Assembly: GCA_000827495.1 (NCBI GenBank)
Contig: KN817573.1
Location: forward strand, 124,001-188,000
DNA from: Hypholoma sublateritium FD-334 SS-4
Lineage: Eukaryota > Basidiomycota > Agaricomycetes > Agaricales > Strophariaceae
Direction of reading: 5' to 3'
Length of the DNA stretch: 64,000 nucleotides
The notes under the pieces are model-generated. The model was given only the letters and a program-made list of their open reading frames with translations, was not told the origin of the DNA and made no database searches. Shown here piece after piece: positions 12,254 through 22,455 of the stretch. Made by a program: the position numbers and the translations under genes. How positions within the stretch are numbered: the first letter of the stretch is position 1; every line of letters begins with the position of its first letter.

Positions 12254-13535
12254 ATGCCTGCTCTCAACGCAAACGAAGCAGCTTTCCTTGGAATAGTCCT
12301 TGAAGGATTGTTCTACGGTAACATCTCTATCAAACATTACCCTATCAAGTTTCTCATAGGCTACGTACCTAAGGAGTATTTTGCGTTGTATTCGCTCTCT
12401 ACCTGAGTATTCCGAGGCATTCGTCAGCAAGGCGCCTCCGGTATCCCCTATGGGCGCTCTTTGTACTATGCACCAGTTTCATATGCCTTGACTTCACCCA
12501 GCAGTTCATCACCTTGGTGAGTCATACGTACTGGTTTCATGAGCTTTAGATCTCAAAATACTATAGTTTCGCCCCGCTGATGGTTCCAGCATCGCGGCTT
12601 TGAATAATGCAGCAAGTATAATATATACCCTTGTTGATTTCGTCGCTCAGTGTGTTCTGGTGCGTATAATATTTAGTGGTTATTTAATTTGCATCTGGCG
12701 TGAACGTTCGCATCGCTAGATTTATCGCTGCTGGATAATGTGGGACCGCAACAGATATCTCCTGTGCATTGCTTCGATATTGGCATTCACATCATTTGGT
12801 TAGTTGACTGCTTATTACAACAGAGTGCTGTCTGACTCTCTGCTCCAGTCACTTCCATGATTGTTAACATCCAGTTGATAATTCTCAGCGGCAGCGATTC
12901 CCCTAATATACCCATTTGGTTCTTTCCCCTGGGCTTGGCTGCATTCAGCATCTCGGCCGGTGTAAACACTATCGTCACTGGACTACTTGTCCTGAAAATT
13001 ATGAAAACTCATCAAGATATCACGAAAGACGCACCCTGTGGAAGCACTCACAGCCTTCTCCCCCTCGTTGCAATACTGGTCGAGTCGGGGGTTATTCTTT
13101 TCTTTGCACAGGTTATTTGGACTATATTTTTTGGAATTCATAGTCCAGGGTTCATCGTAATGAGTGGTTCGCTGACAATGTTATATGCAAGTCAATTTAT
13201 TTATCTAACGATGGAGCTGCGTTGATTTACTTGAGCTGTTCTAGGGTATCACTCCTACCATTATTGCTGTACGTGTCACAAGGCGGGCATCCTTTGGACT
13301 GTTTGGCTTGAAGGACACGGATATGGTCAGCGCAGTAAATTTCGCCATCAATCCGGTCTCGTGCTTCACATCCACCACTGTCACCGCAGGCCAAATGGCT
13401 CAGGACAGCGAGAATGGTACTACAGTATCTCAGACCAAAGGCGATTCGGAAAAGCTATACTTCGGAGCATCTGGGATTGCACCTCAAAATCAAGTATTTA
13501 AAAATCATTGGCGAACCTTCGAGCGGAGAGTTTGA
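12254..13535 (+). CDS. Seven-TM membrane protein, tandem paralog, 335 aa, with a GC-AG intron
   Basis: Exons 12254-12317, 12374-12516, 12567-12659, 12720-12798, 12849-13186 and 13245-13535 give 335 residues. Blocks match the upstream paralog: GVFCVVFALYLS, FVLCTSFICLDF, ASIIYTLVDFVAQ, IYRCWIMWDRNRY, then TM5-7 and the GITPTIIAVRV exit of TM7. The cytoplasmic tail of about 75 residues is Ser/Thr/Asn-rich and hydrophilic, as in many receptor-like proteins. The last intron (13187-13244) starts with GCAAGT rather than GT. Reading through it stops after ELR, whereas removing it restores the family's TM7 sequence, so a GC-AG intron is the best model. Ligand and signalling partner are unknown. Confidence 0.85.
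13187..13244 (+). other. GC-AG intron of the seven-TM gene
   Basis: The donor is TAT|GCAAGT and the acceptor TTCTAG|GGT. The upstream exon ends in phase 0 and the downstream frame resumes with GITPTIIAVRV, the conserved exit of TM7. No GT donor nearby keeps phase and also retains the SGSLTMLY segment. GC-AG introns are a known minor class with a GCAAGT donor consensus. Confidence 0.7.
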
Positions 13536-13786
13536 GATTGTGACTAGTAGAGTTGTAGTAGAGAGTTGCCAAAGTGGTGGTAGAGAATATTGTGCGCCAT
13601 TGTATATGTATTTATATCTGGATTAATTCCCATAAAATTTACGCCAGAGCAACAGCAATCATAGCCGAACGAATTGTATACATCATAGTTTCAGCTCTCA
13701 AAATATGCGTGCATAGAAATATTATACTTCAAGCTTTGGCCTTCACTAATGCTATTGCATACTACTATATTGTTGAAATATACACC

Positions 13787-14035
13787 TCAAGTAATTAGGT
13801 GCGTCCGATTTGGTTCGGCTTCTGTGGTTTCAACGAGTTTGAAGATGGATATTTGACCATCGCCGGGAAACGGTCCTAAAAATTACCAGGTTTGGTTAGA
13901 CCTTTTTCTCACTGAATAATGTTAATAGAATAAAGAGAACTGACCTCTTGCATCAATATGTGGCGGAAGACTGACTCCTATGGCAGTTTTTGCCATCAGA
14001 ACAATGGTAAAAAGCAGGGTAATTGCAAGAAACAT
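13787..14035 (-). CDS. Small secreted peptide A, 59 aa, two exons
   Basis: Exon 1 (14035-13945) and exon 2 (13875-13787) are separated by a 69-nt intron (donor GTCAGT, acceptor TTTTAG), giving 59 residues. Residues 1-20 form a clear signal peptide (hydrophobic core AITLLFTIVLMA). The mature part is about 39 residues, without cysteine. It contains GPFPGDG, ISIFKLVE and TEAEPNRTHLIT and ends without a CaaX box, so it is not a classical basidiomycete pheromone precursor. The splice position (phase 1, directly after the Arg30 codon), the order of blocks and an AEPNR motif are shared with the peptide gene at 15341-15599 on the same strand. No known family is recognised. Secretion is inferred from the signal peptide; function is unknown. 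Confidence 0.6.
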
Positions 14036-15340
14036 TTGAAACGGCACTTTGTTAAGCAAGATTTAGAAAGAGGGATGTGGCGTGTGCAGCTTTAGCTACA
14101 CTTCCTCGAAAACATGACATATTTTATACCTAGATGTACATATTTTTGGTGTGCCAAATGTATTTCCGCAGCCTCATTTGACGTACCCCTGGAAGTTTTA
14201 AAAGACGCGACTGCAACAATCAAAATTACCTACTTTACTCATGTTTGGCTTGTACCTTGGAGATGACGACCTGTTCCTGGGCGCTAATTTAAGCAAGAAT
14301 GGTAATCACCTCAATGAGGCATTGGCTAAACCCGAAACTCAGATCCCGTAACTGTAAATGTATCAATCAATTCCGCACGGTCCAACCACTTTCAACTCAT
14401 TCCTTGGTCTGAGCTTCACCAAAAAACTTTTTTTTAGCTTCTCACAATGGGCAGGATTCCGCAACCTGTGCATTTATGTTATGCGAATGGCATGTGAGAA
14501 ACATGATACTATGCTAAGCCAGACAAGCTTTCGTCACAGACAGATCATGCTAAGTAAAAGGATTTGTACAACGCTACACACCTTGAGGGATCGCTCTAGA
14601 AAATAAACGCAATGAAGGTTATAATCCGCTGCAGTATATAGCACTCAAGCAATCATAGTAATCAGCCGCGCTCAGGCGTGGTCACGGCATCGCGGGCCGC
14701 CACGGCCCTGGGCGCCAATGTCTGTCATTCGATGCTAACTCTTCCCCTGTCTGGCGCAGTGCCATTTGAGAAGCATGCAGAGCTCTAGGATATAGATATT
14801 AGTAGTTTCTATGTACACAAGTAGTTATAATTATTTTCGGACTCTTGATACAGGCTCGTATCAAGCTCGCATACAGCTTCAGCTTCAAGTTTAACACTAA
14901 CTTTATGAACAGAAGGACTAACTTGCTGCAGTTGTCACGACTACAGCTGCGTTTAAACCTTTGTAAAAGACTAGTATATCTACTTCATTTGGCCACTTAC
15001 CTTTGTATTCGAAATGTCACCAAGCTAGGCGTGGTTCCGTTGTAGAAGGCTACGCTATATTTATTAGCTCTCACCGGATTTTTATGGGTTAACGTGGATT
15101 GAACCCATCCATGTAGTGTGGATTCAACTGTTTACAGTGAGATTATGTAGATCATTAGTCTATCAAAACAAATAAAGATGTGTAGAATATTATGTGTCTT
15201 TGGATATAATGTATGATAAATAACGTCCGGTAAAACCACCAAGCACTACGCTCTTATCCTCCCAACAGTTATTATTCCCTCTTGACCAAAATTGGAGCCT
15301 TAGCAAGGTTGTGTTCCTCCGTGCTGATCTCGAGCGATAT
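14036..15340. other. Intergenic, no gene seen
   Basis: AT-rich DNA between the two small peptide genes. Open frames on the plus strand (for example 14358-14606 and 14845-15045) lack motifs and exon signals. No repeat or element terminus was recognised. Confidence 0.4.
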
Positions 15341-15599
15341 TCAGACCGAGCCTTGCAGTGATGCTCTATTGGGTTCGGCAGGCACTGACATTCCAATCGT
15401 AAATATATTTGGCCCGGCTACTTGTCTGCGGGGGTTTTGTGGATCTAAGCAAATCAGATGTTATCAGCTATTTTATTTTTCTTCTAAAAGCGAAACATCT
15501 CGTAAGCTGACCTCTTTTAAGTTGGACTGGGACGCAGACAGCGGGGGATATGCTTGCAACCATGAGCAGGGTCAAAAACGAGGTTGCTGTGAAGAGCAT
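15341..15599 (-). CDS. Small secreted peptide B, 63 aa, with dibasic processing sites
   Basis: Exon 1 (15599-15512) and exon 2 (15444-15341) flank a 67-nt intron (donor GTCAGC, acceptor GCTTAG), giving 63 residues. Residues 1-~22 form a signal peptide (TSFLTLLMVASISPAVC). It is followed by PVQLKR (24-29) and DPQNPRR, two dibasic sites of the type cut by Kex2-like proteases. The predicted end product is about 27 residues, beginning QVAGPNIF and containing PAEPNRASLQ. Blocks NIFTI and AEPNR align with ISIFKL and AEPNR in peptide A, and the intron sits at the same codon phase right after a basic residue. No known family is recognised. Both genes lie on the minus strand about 1.3 kb apart. Confidence 0.6.
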
Positions 15600-16315
15600 T
15601 AAATAAAACTTTGTTAGGAGACAGAGGGTCACAATCGCCCTACTTTATACTTTGTTGCTTGCACTGCCAAGGACGACACGGAATGCAATACCGTGCATAA
15701 GATGCAGTATGTATCTCGCTCGCCAAATTGTTTCAGGCAAAGAAAGTAAATAGCAGTGGAAAGTCAATTCACGGTGATGGACGCCAATGGCTCAACGCCG
15801 TGCATGTTCCAATAAATCTCAAACACGGGCTTGATATCGGAACACATCCACAAGCTCGATAATTTTGATATTATTGAGGGCTCACCTATGACTCGGGCCG
15901 TGATTTCACGAAGTTGAGATCTCCGTGCAGAGAGCTGTGAACGCGAGGATGACGTAGCTTATTGGAATGCATCCGTTCGCTGGCCAAAGTTCTTTTGCTG
16001 GTATCTCTCTATGGATAGACTCCGCAAATAGCGACTTACAAATTTGTGTGTGCTGATCCATCCATTAATACGTAACGAACACCTGCCGGATCCAACCAGG
16101 CCTAGTCAGTACCCAACGTACCCAACTCCGGAACAAGGCAGATGCTGTGCTGATGCTTATGCATGGGTGTCTCCGGAATGCACATTACTCCCAACCGCTC
16201 AATCCCGCTTGTCGATATACTGGAGACAGACCGTGGTAAGCGTAGCAAGGAGTGGACATCAATACATTACAGTTCTCAAACATTTCTGCCGCGGTCTCTC
16301 TCATCACGCTAGATT
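15600..16315. other. Intergenic, with a possible relic of a third peptide gene
   Basis: On the minus strand a frame from about 15888 down to 15780, following a TAG acceptor-like site, ends VFEIYWN...GVEPLASITVN, with a loose resemblance to the C-terminal half of peptide B. A matching signal-peptide exon with an ATG is not intact. I treat this only as a possible decayed copy. Confidence 0.2.
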
Positions 16316-18145
16316 TTAGTAAACGTCATCGAATGATTTCATGAAAGGCATCATGCTGTGCAACACAACCCCGCCATACGATATCTCGATGTCAGGTCCG
16401 AGTCTCCTAGTCCTCGTTGCAGCCGCGTACTTGTCGAGGTCCGGTATCGCCTGTTCGGTTTCAATATCTAGGAAAACACTGTGCAACGGATGGCATCCAC
16501 ACGGGAGCATCCCATCTATGGGATGCGTTGAGCGCAGAAGGTTGAGGAGTGCAGCTTTTTCTGGGAATCCCAGATACTCGCAACATATTACGCGCAACGA
16601 AGAAAGACGAGGAAGGATATGCTCTTCGCCGTGGTGAGAGAGTTCCGTGATAAGTTTATGCGCGAACTCCCCCTGCATGTGGATTGATAGTGTTTGTAGG
16701 TTCTCCGTCTGGAGAAGAAGCGGTCGAATGTTCTCGTCATGGAAACAGTGTAAGGAGAACGACTCCAAGAATGCGAACTCTTGCCATGTGCTGTCGTGGT
16801 AGTCGATCTCGGGTGGCCTATCCATGGCTTCGTCGGCATAGTCCTGGTCGACCCGAAACACTTCCAATATCTTGAGCTTTGGAAGCGAAAATATTTGCAT
16901 GATCTCGGACAGAGCGATATGAGAGCATGCACCATCTAGCGTGAGGGTTAAATTCTCAAAGTGATCGTGGGTGGACGACGACCGAGGCCTTTCAGATATT
17001 GGGTCGTGTGCCGTTAATTCGAAGGACGCCGTCTGTAAATTGATTGCTAGCTCCATAATACTGATCCAATCACCTAGGTCAATTGGGGCCGAAAGGCGAA
17101 TATATGTCAACTGCGACCATTGAGCGTCGAAGTTGAAGATCCTGGGGGATACCCATGATGGCGGCCATCGTTCCGCCCACTCTACAGCTTTGGACTGAGA
17201 GTTGTCTATTAGAGGGGCCAGCGTCAATCGAGTAAGAGGTGGTGGTGACTTGAATAGCTTCAACGGATCTTGGGGGCTAGAAAGTTTGAGACCTCCGAGG
17301 AAATGGGTACGAATGTCTAACTGGTGCAATTCGGAAATATCCCAGTTCAGAGGCTCTTCGAAAAGAGATTTGAGAGTGTCGAGATTTCGCGCGCGAATTC
17401 CTAGATGAGATAGGCAGACGAGAGAGGGAGATATTGACCGGAAGAAATGGGTTATATCCGTCAAGCGTGCCATTGGGGTACCGGGATTGCGCACGAAGTC
17501 GAGGTACAGCGTGATAGGATGCCCATTGGCTCGTCGAAACCACTCAGATACACCAGCAGCTTTGAGAGATGCCCGAGACCCAATTCTAATGTAAAGTGTT
17601 GCCCACAGCTGCGGCGACGACAGCGCGGCGTCTCGCCATGTCGAACATACACCAGCAAAAGCCGACTTGAATTGTGCGAGAGTTGGCGCAGGTTGGGAAG
17701 GATGACTATATGCTGCTATCTCCCGTAAGACTTCAAATGGGACACGCCGGATGGGAGCTCCAAGTCGTTCGCATAATCTTCCCAGACTTCCGGAAAGTGC
17801 GATGGTCTCTTTGACTAGGCGGTCGCGCCGTCTCTGCAAATCCTCTATCTGAGCATCTAGTTCTGTAATAGTCCTCTTTCTCCCGGGAAGGTTAACTTGG
17901 GCTTCGATTTGAGTGAGCTTCGCTCTTTCCGCTTCGGTAAGAGGTCTGTTATGGATATAGGCGTCCTCGAGTTCAGGTGGGCAATCCAGCCCCGACAACC
18001 AATCCTATTCGACAAGCCACGGTGGGTCAACAACCCACAGGGATTAGTATAGGTCAGAACGTACTGAGAAGATACTCGATTTCTCTGCGCAGCTATCTTC
18101 GACAACGACAGTGGGTTCTTCTTCAAATATGGAGTCCGAGTCCAT
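16316..18145 (-). CDS. F-box protein with N-terminal coiled coil and leucine-rich repeats, 589 aa
   Basis: A short first exon (18145-18065, MDSDSIFEEE...) is spliced over a 60-nt intron to the main exon (18004-16316), giving 589 residues. Exon 2 starts DWLSGLDCPPELEDAY and includes HNRPLTEAE, then a helical Leu/Gln/Arg-rich segment. It continues into the F-box-like core APIRRVPFEVLREIAAY (around residue 105), a CSTWRDAALSSPQLW motif, and irregular leucine-rich repeats to the end. F-box proteins recruit substrates to SCF ubiquitin ligases via Skp1, and the LRRs would bind the target. This subfamily is massively expanded in agaricomycetes, and individual substrates are unknown. The closest relatives in the window are at 20078, 49673 (pseudogene) and 54129. 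Confidence 0.93.
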
Positions 18146-18717
18146 GGATCGCTGGATTCAAATATCCGTTTCCATAAAAGTTCAGGAAAAAGCACTGGTG
18201 ATTGCAGCAATAAAGGATACGAGAGCTGAGTGGGTTAAGAGGCAGCGGGAAGAGGGTCGAACGAAGAGCCGAAGTCGTTTGGATGTCATCGTCATATTCG
18301 CTGTCAAGCTTGTCAGTGATTCTACTTCGCACGGCCATCACGTAACCAGTAAGTATTGACGCAACATCACGATAAATCGATACATACTTAGCCTGAGGTT
18401 TCGCAGAAATAAGGAGACTGTAAAGGGCTTGAAAACCTGCCGAGCGTCGTGCAATATGAAGTACGCAACGAGAAAAGTCAGCTACTTACACCGAGCCGCC
18501 GGCAGGCCATCTTGATCTATTATGTAAGCAATTCGATCAAAAAGGAAATCGCGGCCCGAACAACACTTGCACTGGGTGGCACAACTTGAAATTAACAAGC
18601 ACGGAGAGCTCGGATTATAGAGTCCAAATAAATTCCACATTCCATAAAATCCGCTAGTAATAGTAGTAATTAATCCGAATCTTGGGCGACTGGAATGGTA
18701 AAAAAATATGGAGTGGT

Positions 18718-19309
18718 TCAGGAGCTCGCAATAGTGCATCCAGTAGAGCTGACTGTGGCGGAGAACTGGAAGTAATCAGCGAAGTTTTGGAACGGAACAC
18801 CGTTGGCATTGCAGAAGTCCGTCCAAATAACCACGCGCTGGTAAGAAGAAATGACGAGGGAAGCATCCGGGAATGGCCCGTTGGTAGCGGCTAAAGTACC
18901 GAACACTCCGTCGATATAATTTTGCTGTGTGATGACTTGCCCGTCGGTGCTAATCTGGTCGAATACCTATTCCAAAATTGAGCATGAAGATCAATGAAAT
19001 ATAATATCGGATGCCACGCACTGCAGAGCTGACACGGGGGACGTCGAGCGAAGCTTCGAAGGTGGTGTTCAAGGACGATGCGACCGACGCCAAGAAGTCG
19101 TCAACTGGGCGTTGTCCACCGAAGCAAGTAGCACCGTAGATGCAAGCTGGGGTGTTCCAAGGGTTACTGACAACGCTGGGCCCCACGTTCACACAATCCG
19201 TGAATAATTGTGTGCAGAATGCATCCGAGTCGTCGCGTCGAGTAGGGGTCGCCTCAGTGAACGAGACGACTGATAAAACAGCGGCAACGATAGCAAGGGG
19301 AGTGAACAT
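18718..19309 (-). CDS. Small secreted protein, 178 aa, uncharacterised fungal family
   Basis: Exon 1 (19309-19022) and exon 2 (18966-18718) are joined over a 55-nt intron, giving 178 residues. A signal peptide (MFTPLAIVAAVLSVVSFTEA) is followed by TPTRRDD, with a likely dibasic propeptide site. The mature part contains FCTQLFTDCVNVGPSVV, a CIYGATCFGGQRPVD block and, after the intron, VFDQISTDGQVITQQN, WTDFCNANG and a C-terminal FSATVSSTGC. The evenly spaced cysteines suggest disulfides. I recognise the pattern as a common secreted hypothetical family of agaricomycetes, with no known activity. The exon join is phase 0 and gives a continuous domain. Confidence 0.88.
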
Positions 19310-19856
19310 TGCGCGAAGAGATGATGGAGCGGATTTGTACGTGATACGGGTTGATGGACAAGTTGTCGGAGGACTTGTCTACTGGACACCTACATTTGTC
19401 TCGTATTTTATATGATCCACCTCAATGATTAGCATCTCCTAGTGTTAAATTTGGTTTGGTAGATTCTAAGCGTAGATGATCTCGTTGAGCACTTGCCGAA
19501 ATTTTGAGGCAAAGGGAGGCCGCGTTGTGGAGTATCGAGGCTGGACACATGCCCTCATACGTCAACGCTAATCCCTATCAATGTTTCCCGTGTCCTCCGT
19601 CGGAATGAACAAGGGTCTTGAAGCTTGAAGCTTGAATGTTCACGCGTTCACGAGCTTGGACGAGCTGGTCTGTGTGTATCCGAGCATGGTCGGCAGTCAG
19701 ATACCTTTGTACCTTCTGAAGGTAATTGTGTCTGAGATGCCAACAACTTGCGGTGGCATGCACTTCGATTATATTGACTACACTGCAATCATCAGAGGTG
19801 GACTCCACAACGTCTACATACTTAGATTTCTCCTTACCTTTTCTTGAAACATCGGC

Positions 19857-20084
19857 ATGTCCATGCCCCGACCTGCTCGTCCCCTTTTCCCATTTCCGCA
19901 CTACAATTATACGCTCCCAAGCGATGCTAAAATGTCCAGTACTAACTCCCAATCGGCAACCGCCGCGTCTCGCTCTGCGATGGCCGACGTAGTTACTCGT
20001 TACTCTGCCAATTCATTCGCCTCCGAGATAGCCGATGATCCCCAATGGCGCTCGCGATGTTGGGAAGTCGAAAATAATCAGTAA
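19857..20084 (+). CDS. Possible small hypothetical protein, 75 aa
   Basis: An intronless frame starting MSMPRPARPLFPFP, with later internal methionines, ends shortly after DDPQWRSRCWEVENNQ. The composition (Ser/Ala/Thr-rich middle, Trp-containing end) looks more protein-like than most random frames here. It overlaps the 3' end of the convergent F-box gene by 7 bases. No domain, no signal peptide and no known relative; it could be chance. Confidence 0.25.
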   Translation: MSMPRPARPLFPFPHYNYTLPSDAKMSSTNSQSATAASRSAMADVVTRYSANSFASEIADDPQWRSRCWEVENNQ

Positions 20085-21924
20085 TCATTCAGTTCATCGT
20101 ACAGTACATCGTCGATGGACCGTAGACGCGGTGTCGTCTCGCGCGCGATACGTTCGGACCCACCGCGCAGGATCTCAATGGCCCCCCCACGCCTCCTGCA
20201 TTCAGCGGCCTGCTCCGACAGCCCTCTCAGGGGGACGTCACCATGCACAGCGATCGTCGCGTCCTCCAGGAAGGCGCATCCACACGGAAGGGCATCGCCC
20301 GCAGGCCGCACAGCCTGGATCAGAGCGATGAACGAGTCCATGTCTGCCGGCTGCATCCGCGCGGCGCACGCGATATGCAGAGCGGAGAGCCGCCGCAGGA
20401 CGTGCTCCCCGCCATTCTCCGGGTGCGAAAGCTCGCGGAGCAGCCTGTGTCCGACCACAGCCCGATCGCGCATGTCCACCGTAAGCGTGCGCAGATTCGG
20501 CGCTCTGAGAAGCAGCGGCCGGAGGTCCTCGTCGTGGTGGTATGATACGGAGAGCCGGTCCAGGTATACAAAATCGGGTAAATAGTAACTGGGTGGCGGA
20601 TCGGTAGTGGGCCTGGTGAGAGGCGCCCAGCGCCCGTCGTCCGAGTCATACCGGGAAAGCTCGAGCGTCTTGAGCCGCGGAAGAAAGTGGACCTGCATGA
20701 TATCACACAGGGGAAGGCTCGAACACGAAGCGGTCAGCGTGAGGGACAGATGCTCAAGGTGAGGGTGGGTAGACGGTGGGCGCCGTACCGCGGGGTGTCC
20801 GAGGAGGCAGATCAAGCTGAAAGACGCGTTCTGCAGATTGACCGTCAAATCCATCAGGTCGGCCCAGTCCCCTATTTCAATTTCAGAGGTGCCTGCGCAG
20901 CGAAGATGGGTCAGCTGCGCCCATGGGGCGAAACTGGGAGTTCTGGTGGCAGGCATGTCAGGCAGAGAATCTATGGTGAACCGTGTAACCGGTGGGAGGG
21001 ACTTGAACAGAACGAACGGGCCCCAATCCTCGATTTCGAATCCGGGGTGATCTGTTCGGATATCCAGCTGCTGCAGTCCCGTTGCGGCCCATTGCAATGG
21101 CGGCTTGAGCAGGAGCTCCAAGTCGAGAGTACTCTCCGCCCGAATTCCCAGGTGTGAGATATGCGCCAGCGAAGAGGAGATAGTGCCGCAAAAGTGGATT
21201 ATATCACTGCGAGACGGTGTGGGCCCCTTCATGGGCGGCACAAGGTCGAGGTAGAACGTCGTGGGCAGACCCTTGGAGCGCCTGAACCACTCGATTACGG
21301 CGGCGTGCTTGAGCGAGCTGGGCGACCCGATTTTGACAAGGAGCGTCGTCCACAGCCGCGGGGACAGCAGCGCGGCGTCTCTCCACGCAATACACACCCG
21401 CGTGAACGGCGCCGCGAAGCACGCGAACGTGGGCACGGGGTGCTGGGCGAAGTGGTGGATCGCAATTTCGCGGAGGACGTCGAACGGGACACGCCTGGCG
21501 GGTGCCCCGACGCGGGCGCAGACGTCCAGCGTGTCTGACAGCGCACGGGTGTCCGCCATCAGCCGCTCGCGCTGCTGCCGCAGGGCCTCTATCTGCGCGT
21601 CGATGTCCGCGATGTCCCGCTTTTTCACGTCCATTTCTGCGGCGGCGTGCGCGCGGAGTCGGTTGCATTCCAGCGCTTCTGTTTCATTGATAGGTCCGTT
21701 GTGCGAGTGGGCGGCGACAAGGTCCGGCGGACAGCCAGCCGGGATATCCTATAGAGAAGTTGTCCAGAGGCAGCCCCAGTCAGCATTGATCAGGCCACAT
21801 GTAACACGAAACGTACAGCATCTGAATGGACAGCGCCGGCAGCCGCGCCACTGAGGCTCGTGCGCCCGGCCAGTTCCAGATGCGCGTAAATTGACGCATC
21901 CAGCAGATTTTCTATGCGGTCCAT
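20078..21924 (-). CDS. F-box/LRR protein, 592 aa
   Basis: Exon 1 (21924-21817, MDRIENLLDASIYAHLELAG...) joins exon 2 (21748-20078) in phase 0, giving 592 residues. Exon 2 opens DIPAGCPPDLVAAHSHNGPI, the same box as in the gene at 16316. It is followed by a coiled-coil segment (DIADIDAQIEALRQQRERL) and the F-box-like APARRVPFDVLREIAIHHF with CIAWRDAALLSPRLW. LRR-type repeats fill the rest. The gene is noticeably more GC-rich than its relatives. Its 5' flank (about 22130-22455) belongs to a diverged direct repeat whose second copy is upstream of the HET gene. The role is presumably SCF substrate selection; target unknown. Confidence 0.93.
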
Positions 21925-22129
21925 CCCAGGATGGCTAGCTGTGCGCGCCAAATACCCGCGTACACCGTTTGTGGGGGCCAGGAGAAAGATGATTACTACC
22001 CATGACAAAGATCAGCTGGAGGTGCTTGGGAAATGCGAGGAAAAATAGTGATGGGTGTTGGGTGGATGTCCGGACTCCGAGTCATGCCACGACGGTGTTC
22101 GCACGCATCACATGCCATTACCAGCGGGC

Positions 22130-22455
22130 GCGATCTGGCGCGATGCGCGTTCGACGTCGCGCGATAGTCGCGCTTGCCGTTTCTGCTCCACGCAGGGTCT
22201 CAATGTCTGCCGTGACAGTACGATTACCTGAATAAAGACGCTTGAAAAGGCTGGAAGACCAGCGCGCTGCGCCGTATACAGCTAACAGGGACGTCTGTGA
22301 GTGGGCCGGCCGCAACTTGTCCACAAAACGATGTTTACCTGAAATTCTAGATCTCTACCTGACCACAACTAAAATATTACAGTAAGTCGCCGTTATTTTC
22401 ATGCCAGCGGAGAGGACTGAAAATTGAATCAATTCCAACACGGCGACAGTCGGCA
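22130..22455. repeat. Diverged direct repeat, copy 1
   Basis: It matches 25215-25565 in the same orientation. Shared landmarks are the TAGTCGCGCTTGCC core, a CAGCGCGCTG(C/T)GCC(A/G)TATACA block, an ACAGG(G/A)ACGTC block and a CACG(G/C)CGACAG block in the same order. The two copies bracket the HET gene, and each lies a few hundred bases upstream of a minus-strand gene. Confidence 0.65.

Noticed and set aside
13787..15599. Mating pheromone precursors for the small peptides
   Set aside because: No C-terminal CaaX motif and a signal peptide is present, unlike basidiomycete lipopeptide pheromones.
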